Origin: Klebsiella quasipneumoniae subsp. quasipneumoniae
GTDB taxonomy: Bacteria > Pseudomonadota > Gammaproteobacteria > Enterobacterales > Enterobacteriaceae
Direction: 5' to 3'
Assembly: GCF_020525925.1 (NCBI RefSeq)
Contig: NZ_CP084876.1
Location: 124,001-188,000 of the forward strand
Length of the DNA: 64,000 nucleotides
Below, in pieces: positions 57,771 through 64,000 of this stretch. Every line of letters begins with the position of its first letter. Positions within the stretch are counted from its first letter, which is position 1. The notes beneath the pieces are model-generated. The model did no database searches, was not told where the DNA came from, and saw only the letters and a list, made by a program, of their open reading frames with translations. A program made the translations under genes and the position numbers.

Positions 57771-59804
57771 TTACTGCTGTTGTCCGGCCCAGATGACCAT
57801 CACTTTGTCTTCACCGCTCTCGCGCACGAATCCGTAACCCCGCGGCATTGACAGCGTTGTCTGTTTGCCCATACCGATCGCCGGATGGCGCGCGCGGAAC
57901 TGGCCGATCTTCTGCCAGTGGGTAACGCTGCGGGCCGCTTTACCGTTGACATCCTGCCAGTTCATCTCTGAACGGGTGCCCTGCAGCGGGTCCGAGCCGG
58001 TGGGGCCGAACGGGCGCGACGACTCGTCACCATAGAAGATCTGCACGGCGCCAGGGGCCAGCAGCAGCAGCTCTGCCGCCGTGGTGCCGCCTTCGCGGAA
58101 CAGGCGCGTATCGTGCGAGGAGAGGTAGCTCAGGACGTTAAAGCTCTGCAGCTTGTCCGCCATTTGCTGCCAGGTGAGGTCAATGTTGGCCATGCAGTTA
58201 GCCGCTTTCGCCGCCTGGTCCTGGTAGTCGAAATTGATCATCGCATCAAAACCGTGGCGATAGTAATCGCTCTCCATCACCCCGTGTCCCCAGGCTTCGC
58301 CGGTCATCCAGAACGGCGCAGCATCCAGCGCTTTATCCGGATTGGCTTTCTTCCACTCCGCCAGCGCGGCGGTGGCCTGGGTTTTTAACTGCTGCCAGGC
58401 GTCCATCTCCACATGTTTAGCGGTATCGACGCGGAAGCCGTCGATGCCGTAGTCGCGCACCCACTGGCTCAGCCAGTGCGTCAGGTAGTCGCGCGGCGTA
58501 TAGCCCGGGATCGCTTTCGCCGCAGTGTCCGGTTTATGGCTGTAGAAGTTCGGCAGGCCCGACGCCTCCTTCGATTCGGTTTTCAGATCCGGCAGGAAGG
58601 CCAGCGACATGGTGAGATCGTCATAGCCCGGGTTGTCGTAATCGCCGATATCGGTGCGGATCCACTTCTTGCCCCACCATTTCTCCCACCCGGCTTTATC
58701 GCTGAAGTTGATATAGTCGTTAAAGCTGTGCCAGGTCTGGCCCGCGCCGGGCTTCCAGTCCGTCCAGCGCTCGCCGAGGGTTTTTTTCAGCTCATCCCCT
58801 TGCAGATACAGAGAGCCGAACTGGAACTCCTGCATGTCGGCCAGGGTGGCGTAACCGGTATGGTTCATCACCACGTCGAACAGAATACGTATTCCGCGCT
58901 TATGCGCTTCATCCACCAGCCGACGGAGATCGGCTTCGGTCCCCATATTGGCGTCCAGTTTCGACCAGTCCTGGGTGTAATAGCCGTGGTAGGCGTAGTG
59001 TGGAAAATCGCCTTTCGTCCCGCCGCCGACCCAGCCGTGGATCTGCTCGAGCGGGGAGCTGATCCACAGGGCATTGACCCCCATCTGCTGCAGATAATCC
59101 AGCTTGCTGGTTAATCCCTGCAGGTCGCCGCCGTGGAAGGTGCCGATCTCCTGCATGCCGTCTTTGTGTCGGCCATAGCTATTGTCGTTGGCCGGATTAC
59201 CGTTCACGAAGCGGTCGGTCAGGACGAAGTAGACGGTGGCGTTGTGCCAGTCGAACGGCGCCGGCGCGGCCGTCTCGGCGCGCTCGAGCAGCAGCAGACC
59301 ATTGCTGCCGAAGGCGGGCTGCAGCGTGATTTTGCCGCCGCTGACGGTCGCGACATTGCCGCTGTAGAAATCGCGAACTTTGCTGCCCTCGGGGAAGGTT
59401 TTACTAACGTCGAGGGTGAGAGGTTTTCCATCCCACTTCGGACACTGGCGGATCTGCGGCGCCGCGGCGCTGGCCTCTTTTTCTTCCAGCGAAATCATCA
59501 TCGTCGGCGTGCCGGAGCGGGTATCCACTTCCAGGGTATACAGACCCTGGCGGAAGATGCGCCATTGCGGCGGCGTGCCGCGACAGGGTTCCATGGAGAG
59601 CATCTGGTTGAGCTTAATGCCGCCGGAAGGCTGCCAGCACTGTTGGTCAAAATTTAGCTGCAGGGGACGTGTACCCTTCTCAACCACTTTCTGGCTGATG
59701 AAGCGACCCGTCCCTTCTTCGGTAAAAGCAGGGAAGTCGGCGGTAGTCCAGGCGGCAAAGGCCATCCCAGGCACGAATAACGTGGCAAGCGCAGCGAGTT
59801 TCAT
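57771..59804 (-). CDS. malS: periplasmic alpha-amylase MalS
   Basis: A 677-residue secreted GH13 enzyme that degrades long maltodextrins in the periplasm. A Sec signal peptide covers about 1-17 (MAFAAWT). N-terminal carbohydrate-binding-like domains (about 20-185) precede the catalytic barrel (about 190-600). Conserved regions are DVVMNHTG, GFRVDTAKHV with the nucleophile Asp, TGEAWG with the acid Glu, and LSSHDTR. Paired cysteines in the N-terminal part fit the known disulfides. It is divergent from bax. Confidence 0.96.
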   Translation of the reverse strand: MKLAALATLFVPGMAFAAWTTADFPAFTEEGTGRFISQKVVEKGTRPLQLNFDQQCWQPSGGIKLNQMLSMEPCRGTPPQWRIFRQGLYTLEVDTRSGTPTMMISLEEKEASAAAPQIRQCPKWDGKPLTLDVSKTFPEGSKVRDFYSGNVATVSGGKITLQPAFGSNGLLLLERAETAAPAPFDWHNATVYFVLTDRFVNGNPANDNSYGRHKDGMQEIGTFHGGDLQGLTSKLDYLQQMGVNALWISSPLEQIHGWVGGGTKGDFPHYAYHGYYTQDWSKLDANMGTEADLRRLVDEAHKRGIRILFDVVMNHTGYATLADMQEFQFGSLYLQGDELKKTLGERWTDWKPGAGQTWHSFNDYINFSDKAGWEKWWGKKWIRTDIGDYDNPGYDDLTMSLAFLPDLKTESKEASGLPNFYSHKPDTAAKAIPGYTPRDYLTHWLSQWVRDYGIDGFRVDTAKHVEMDAWQQLKTQATAALAEWKKANPDKALDAAPFWMTGEAWGHGVMESDYYRHGFDAMINFDYQDQAAKAANCMANIDLTWQQMADKLQSFNVLSYLSSHDTRLFREGGTTAAELLLLAPGAVQIFYGDESSRPFGPTGSDPLQGTRSEMNWQDVNGKAARSVTHWQKIGQFRARHPAIGMGKQTTLSMPRGYGFVRESGEDKVMVIWAGQQQ

Positions 59805-60117
59805 TGCGGGATCCTTGAGCGGTTTTTAGCTAGTGTGCCTTGTTGCCGCGAGAGTGAACTCCTCCCGGCGAACGTTTTACCAGGAGGATGAAAAGGGGTG
59901 AGTGACACCGCTCAAAAAATAGGCTAAAAATGAGACGAAGCTAGCATTTTCGCGCTAGCGATGCGGCGCAGAAACCGATTTCAGATGACAGCAATTCGGA
60001 ATTGGACTATTTCTGTTGATGCTCTCAGTGCGTATTTTTGATACTATTAGCGATTCAGCTATCGTTTTTTTGTGAAAAACAAGGTGTTGGAATGCATATA
60101 TCCGACCAGGAGACCTG
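59805..60117. promoter_or_regulatory. malS-bax divergent control region
   Basis: A 313-base region without a recognised gene. GAGGATGAAA (59884-59893) matches seven of ten positions of the MalT box GGGGA(T/G)GAGG, the activator expected for malS, but is not conclusive. GCTAGCATTTTCGCGCTAGC (59940-59959) is a GCTAGC inverted repeat. The bax-proximal part is AT-rich, with GGAG before the bax ATG. Confidence 0.45.
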
Positions 60118-60936
60118 ATGATATCGAATCCCATACGACGATATGGGGCCGCCATACTTATGTTACTAACCTGCGTCTTTTCAGGTAGTGTGTTGGCAAC
60201 AACGCACACAGCAACAAAGAGTCATAAAGCCCCAACGGTTAAGAAGATAAGTAGTACTAAGGTAAGCAGTAAACAAGAGTATTCTCGCAATAGTGTAAAG
60301 AGCAGTTCACTTCCTGACTTGCGAAAATACCCTTCCGGAACACCAAGGAAAAAAGCGTTTCTCCGGACGGTCATGCCTTATATTACCAAGCAGAATCAGG
60401 CGATTACTGCGGATCGTAACTGGCTTGTATCCAAGCAGTACGATGCTCGCTGGTCGCCGAGTGAAAAGGCGCGCCTGAAAGACATCGCGACACGTTATAA
60501 GGTGAAGTGGTCAGGCAATACGCGTCATGTGCCCTGGAACACGCTACTTGAGCGTGTCGACATTATTCCGAACAGCATGGTCGCGACCATGGCGGCGGCG
60601 GAAAGTGGCTGGGGTACTTCCAAGCTGGCGCGTGAGAACAACAATCTCTTCGGCATGAAGTGCGGCGCTGGTCGCTGCCGCGGCGCGATGAAAGGCTATT
60701 CGCAGTTTGAGTCGGTGGAGCAGTCGGTGCAGGCTTACGTCACAAACCTGAACACCCACCCGGCCTATTCCTCTTTCCGCAAATCGCGCCTGCAGCTGCG
60801 CAAGGCGGATCAGGAAGTAACGGCTAGTACCATGATTCATAAGCTGAAGGGCTATTCGACCAGAGGGTCGAGCTACAACAACTATCTCTTCGCGATGTAT
60901 CAGGATAACCAGCGGTTAATTGCCGCGCACATGTAA
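60118..60936 (+). CDS. bax: Bax family glucosaminidase-domain protein
   Basis: A 272-residue exported protein. A signal peptide (about 1-28) is followed by a Ser/Lys-rich linker (about 30-75) and a GH73-type N-acetylglucosaminidase domain (about 125-265), with the catalytic Glu in MAAAESGWGTSKLA and NNLFGMKCGAGRC. It is probably a peptidoglycan hydrolase; its physiological role in E. coli is not established. The low-complexity linker is AT-richer than the catalytic part. A terminator follows. Confidence 0.93.
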   Translation: MISNPIRRYGAAILMLLTCVFSGSVLATTHTATKSHKAPTVKKISSTKVSSKQEYSRNSVKSSSLPDLRKYPSGTPRKKAFLRTVMPYITKQNQAITADRNWLVSKQYDARWSPSEKARLKDIATRYKVKWSGNTRHVPWNTLLERVDIIPNSMVATMAAAESGWGTSKLARENNNLFGMKCGAGRCRGAMKGYSQFESVEQSVQAYVTNLNTHPAYSSFRKSRLQLRKADQEVTASTMIHKLKGYSTRGSSYNNYLFAMYQDNQRLIAAHM

Positions 60937-60959
60937 TGTGCTTATCTACGTGATTATTC

Positions 60960-60989
60960 ATGCCCGGCGCGCAAGCCCGGGCATTTTTC
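60960..60989. terminator. terminator between bax and xylR
   Basis: ATGCCCGG and CCGGGCAT (60960-60967 with 60977-60984) pair around a nine-base loop, followed by TTTTTCTTT on the plus strand. It ends bax and lies at the convergent xylR 3' end. Confidence 0.88.
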
Positions 60990-60997
60990 TTTGCTCT

Positions 60998-62176
60998 CTA
61001 CATCATGACTTCGCTGTGCCGGTCACGGTACTCCTTCGGCGTCACGTCGTACTCTTTCTTAAACACCGAATAGAAATATTGCAGCGACGGGTAGCCGCAC
61101 ATCTGTGAAATTTCATTGATCGACAGGCTGGTGGACACCAGCAGGCTGCGCGCCTTTTCCAGTTTCTCGCTGTGGATCACCGTGTGGATGGTCTCTCCGA
61201 CCTCCTCTTTAAAGCGTTTCTCCAGGTTGGAGCGTGAAATGCCGACGGCGTCGAGCACCTGCTCCACCTTGATGCCTTTGCAGGCATTGTTGCGAATGTA
61301 ATGCATCGCCTGAATCACGGAAGGATCGTTTAACGACCGGTAGTCGGTGGAACGTCGTTCAACGACGCGCATCGGCGGGATCAGCTGGCGCTGCAGCGGG
61401 AGCGCCTCGTTATTCAGCAGCCGGTGGAGCAATTTTGCCGCCTGATAACCCATCTGGCGGGTGCCCTGGGCGACGGAGGAGAGGGCGACGCGCGAGAGGT
61501 AGCGGGTCAGCTCCTCATTATCGATGCCAATAACGCACAGTTTCTCGGGCACCGGGATATGCAGCAGCTCGCAGGCCTGCAGGACGTGGCGGGCGCGCGC
61601 GTCGGTGACGGCGATAATGCCGGTTTGCGGCGGCAGCGTTTGCAGCCAGTCGGCGAGCCGGTTTTGCGCGTGCTGCCAGTTTTCCGGCGCCGTCTCCAGC
61701 CCCTGGTAGACCACGCCGCGGTACTTCTCCTTCGCCACCAGCTGGCAGAAGGCATACTCGCGCTCTACCGCCCAGCGTTTACCGCTGGAGGTGGGCAGTC
61801 CGTAAAACGCGAAGCGGTGTACTCCTTTTTCCTTCAGATGAAGAAAGGCGCTTTCCACCAGCGCGGTGTTGTCCGTGGCGATATAGTGGACCGGCGGGTA
61901 CTGCTCTGGCTGATGATAAGAGCCGCCGACGCCGACGATGGGGACGTTGACATCGGCCAGTAGCTTTTCGATTTCGGGATCGTCATAGTCGGCGATAACG
62001 CCATCGCCTAACCACTCTTTGATGTTTTCGATTCGTGCTCGAAAATCCTCTTCAATAAAGATATCCCACTCCAGCTGAGAGGCCTGCAGATACTCACCGA
62101 CACCCTCAACCACCTGGCGGTCATAAGCTTTGTTGGCGTTAAATAACAGCGTAATACGGTGACGCTTTTCAAACAT
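60998..62176 (-). CDS. xylR: xylose operon regulator XylR
   Basis: A 392-residue activator of the xylAB and xylFGH operons. The N-terminal D-xylose-binding domain resembles LacI/periplasmic binding proteins (about 1-275: RITLLFNANKAYDRQVVEG, GIIAVTDARARHVLQA). The C-terminal AraC-type double helix-turn-helix (about 285-390) has VEQVLDAVGISRSNLEKRF and SINEISQMCGYPSLQYFYSVF. ATG 62176 (MFEKRHR) matches E. coli; ten more in-frame codons upstream have no support. It is transcribed in the same direction as xylH, after a gap of about 230 bases. Confidence 0.97.
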   Translation of the reverse strand: MFEKRHRITLLFNANKAYDRQVVEGVGEYLQASQLEWDIFIEEDFRARIENIKEWLGDGVIADYDDPEIEKLLADVNVPIVGVGGSYHQPEQYPPVHYIATDNTALVESAFLHLKEKGVHRFAFYGLPTSSGKRWAVEREYAFCQLVAKEKYRGVVYQGLETAPENWQHAQNRLADWLQTLPPQTGIIAVTDARARHVLQACELLHIPVPEKLCVIGIDNEELTRYLSRVALSSVAQGTRQMGYQAAKLLHRLLNNEALPLQRQLIPPMRVVERRSTDYRSLNDPSVIQAMHYIRNNACKGIKVEQVLDAVGISRSNLEKRFKEEVGETIHTVIHSEKLEKARSLLVSTSLSINEISQMCGYPSLQYFYSVFKKEYDVTPKEYRDRHSEVMM

Positions 62177-62252
62177 AGATGATGTTCCTGCTCTAACCCC
62201 GGTCATACCCCTTCATTCATGATGTTGCCGATGGCCTGGCTTTCTCATTCAC

Positions 62253-62281
62253 CCCAGCCACGTACGCGATACGCGGCTGGG
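62253..62281. repeat. imperfect 29-bp palindrome in the xylH-xylR gap
   Basis: CCCAGCC-A-CGTA (62253-62264) and TACG-C-GGCTGGG (62270-62281) pair over 12 positions with one mismatch around CGCGA. It lies between the xylH stop and the xylR start and could terminate xylFGH or be an mRNA-stabilising element; no T run follows it on either strand. Confidence 0.5.
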
Positions 62282-62409
62282 ATGCGCCGTCTGCAACCCG
62301 AATGCTGTTGGGTATACACTACCGGCTAATGCCCGAGATATTTCAAGCGCCTTATGGCGAAGTTTGGTGGTAGCGCAAAGAATTCAGACATTCTTCAGAG
62401 AGCGCTTCC

Positions 62410-63591
62410 TTACGCGCGCCGCTTGGTGGCGGAGTCCATCCACACCGCCAGCAGCAAAATGGCGCCTTTGACGATATATTGCCAGAAGGTGGCAACGTCC
62501 ATCATGCTCATGCCGTTATCCAGGGCCGACATAATAAACGCCCCCATTACCGCCCCGGCGACACTGCCGATACCGCCCGCCAGGCTGGTACCGCCGATGA
62601 CGCAGGCGGCGATGGCGTCCAGTTCGGCGATGTTGCCCGCCGAGGGGGAGCCCGCGCCAAGGCGCGAGCTGAGGATCAGTCCGGCAATGGCGACCATCAG
62701 GCCGTTAATGGCAAACACCGCCAGCTTGGTACGCTCGACGTTAATCCCGGACAGGCGTGCCGCCTCCAGGTTGCCGCCGATGGCGTAGATGCGGCGGCCA
62801 AAGGCGGTGCGAGTGGCCATGAACAGGCCTGCCAGCAGCAGGGCGGCGAGGATCAGTACCGGCGTCGGCACGCCGCGATAGTCATTGAGCAGCCAGATTG
62901 CGCCCAGCACAATCACCGCGGTAATGGCCTGGCGGCCAACGGCCGCGGTGGAGGACGCGGTCGCCAGACCTAACGCCTGCCGACGCATCCGTCCGCGCCA
63001 CTGCCAGATAATGAACGCCGCCATGCCGACAACGCCGATGCCAAAGCCAATGCCATCTGGCAGGTAGCTTTGGCCGATCTGCGCCATCGCCGGGCTGGTG
63101 GGCGAGACGGTGGTCCCGTTGGTGATGCCGATCAGAATGCCGCGAAACGCCAGCATCCCGGCGAGGGTGACGATAAACGAGGGGACCTTGCGATAGGCCA
63201 CCCACCATCCGTTCCACGCGCCGAGCAGCAGCCCCATCACCAGCGTCACCAGAATGGTGAGCGGCAGCGGCCAGCCGAGCCAGACGTCAAAGATCGCCGC
63301 GGCGCCGCCCAATAGCCCCATCATCGAGCCGACGGAGAGGTCGATTTCTGCCGAAATAATCACAAACACCATGCCGACGGCGAGGATGCCGGTGATGGCC
63401 GTCTGGCGCAGCAGGTTGGAGATATTGCGCGCGCTCAGGTAGGCGCCATCGGTAACCCAGGTGAAAAACAGCATAATGACGACGATCGCGGCGATCATCA
63501 CGAAGACCTGGAGGTTAAGCCCCTTCAGCGCCGGCAGGGCGGTGGGGGCGGTTGGGGTAAGTTTGATTTCAGACGACGTGTTCTTCGACAT
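62410..63591 (-). CDS. xylH: D-xylose ABC transporter permease
   Basis: A 393-residue inner-membrane subunit of the XylFGH importer, of the RbsC/AraH family. About ten hydrophobic segments are visible, with [24 protein letters not shown] (about 77-100, two parts) and the EAA-like cytoplasmic region [22 protein letters not shown] (about 274-295, two parts). It overlaps the end of xylG by 23 bases, so it is coupled to it. Confidence 0.97.
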   Translation of the reverse strand: MSKNTSSEIKLTPTAPTALPALKGLNLQVFVMIAAIVVIMLFFTWVTDGAYLSARNISNLLRQTAITGILAVGMVFVIISAEIDLSVGSMMGLLGGAAAIFDVWLGWPLPLTILVTLVMGLLLGAWNGWWVAYRKVPSFIVTLAGMLAFRGILIGITNGTTVSPTSPAMAQIGQSYLPDGIGFGIGVVGMAAFIIWQWRGRMRRQALGLATASSTAAVGRQAITAVIVLGAIWLLNDYRGVPTPVLILAALLLAGLFMATRTAFGRRIYAIGGNLEAARLSGINVERTKLAVFAINGLMVAIAGLILSSRLGAGSPSAGNIAELDAIAACVIGGTSLAGGIGSVAGAVMGAFIMSALDNGMSMMDVATFWQYIVKGAILLLAVWMDSATKRRA

Positions 63592-64000
63592 GGCGTTCGC
63601 TCCTCAGCGCGGCTTCCATCACCTGTTCCTGGGTCAGATGTTGATTAACCAAATTGGCTTTTAGCCTGCCTTCGTGCATGACCAGCACCCGATCGCTAAG
63701 ACCAAGCACCTCGGGCAGTTCGGATGAAATGACAATGACCGCGATGCCCTGCTGCACCAGCTGGTTAATCAGTTTATAAATTTCATACTTCGCCCCGATA
63801 TCGATGCCGCGGGTGGGTTCGTCGAGGATCAGAATGCGTGGATTCAGCAGCAGACAGCGGGCCAGAATCGCCTTTTGCTGGTTGCCGCCGCTCAGGCGGC
63901 CAATCGCCAGCTCCGGCGAGGAGGTTTTAATTTTCAATCGCTGAATGGACTGCTCAATACAGTGCTGCTCGGCGGCGTCGTCCAGGCTGCTCATCGCGCC
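63569..64000 (-). CDS. xylG: D-xylose ABC transporter ATP-binding protein, 3' part only
   Basis: The visible 143 residues are the C-terminal part of a two-domain sugar ATPase of about 510 residues; the frame runs open through the right window edge. The second-domain signature [17 protein letters not shown], Walker [13 protein letters not shown] and the switch His-equivalent region [21 protein letters not shown] are all present, and the ending [13 protein letters not shown] matches E. coli XylG. It energises xylose uptake together with XylH and the periplasmic XylF (outside the window). Confidence 0.96.
   Translation of the reverse strand, partial: GAMSSLDDAAEQHCIEQSIQRLKIKTSSPELAIGRLSGGNQQKAILARCLLLNPRILILDEPTRGIDIGAKYEIYKLINQLVQQGIAVIVISSELPEVLGLSDRVLVMHEGRLKANLVNQHLTQEQVMEAALRSERHVEEHVV

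Overview
The window is enterobacterial chromosome, almost certainly Klebsiella and most likely the K. pneumoniae complex. The backbone runs in the E. coli order (rph-pyrE ... rpmBG-mutM-coaD, waa genes, hldD, kbl-tdh, envC-gpmI, secB-gpsA-cysE, lld, mtl, selAB, avtA-malS-bax-xyl). The core-LPS locus carries the Klebsiella-type genes wabG, wabH, wabN and waaE instead of the E. coli waaQGPSBO set. Species cannot be fixed from the sequence alone.

Region by region. (1) 1-4621: a visibly AT-rich, probably acquired operon. It encodes a two-domain acyltransferase resembling the bifunctional ornithine-lipid synthase OlsF (cut by the window edge), a lipoprotein-type HlyD adaptor, an ABC ATPase and an ABC-2 permease. 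It looks like a lipid-synthesis-plus-export cassette and is the most novel-looking system here. (2) 4718-11585: housekeeping block rph-pyrE, slmA, dut-coaBC, radC, rpmB-rpmG-mutM, coaD. (3) 11582-25286: LPS core cluster waaE-waaA-(WaaH/WabO-like GT2)-wabH-wabG-waaQ, divergent wabN-wabJ, then waaL-wabI-waaC-waaF-hldD. The gene content predicts a Klebsiella type 1 outer core. (4) 25500-36531: kbl-tdh, a WaaE-like glycosyltransferase, yibQ-envC-gpmI (read on the minus strand as gpmI-envC-yibQ), yibN-grxC-secB-gpsA-cysE, trmL.

(5) 36636-47875: L-lactate operon lldPRD with two recognisable LldR operators, yibL, yibT, and the mannitol operon mtlADR with a four-site CRP array upstream, then yibI-yibH and yibF. 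A family of CCCTCTCC/GGAGAGGG palindromes is scattered through this part. (6) 47981-51207: selA-selB, selenocysteine synthesis and insertion. (7) 51282-55708: accessory sugar locus with a GH127 beta-L-arabinofuranosidase, a GPH-family sugar symporter and a divergent AraC-family regulator, somewhat less GC-rich than its neighbours. (8) 55819-64000: ysaA, avtA, malS, bax, xylR, xylH and the 3' part of xylG, cut by the right edge.

Functional themes: envelope construction (Kdo, heptose and uronic-acid additions to LPS, the ligase, EnvC-dependent septal hydrolysis, possible ornithine lipid), and catabolism of lactate, mannitol, arabinofuranosides, maltodextrins and xylose. No tRNA, rRNA, CRISPR array, insertion sequence or prophage gene was recognised.
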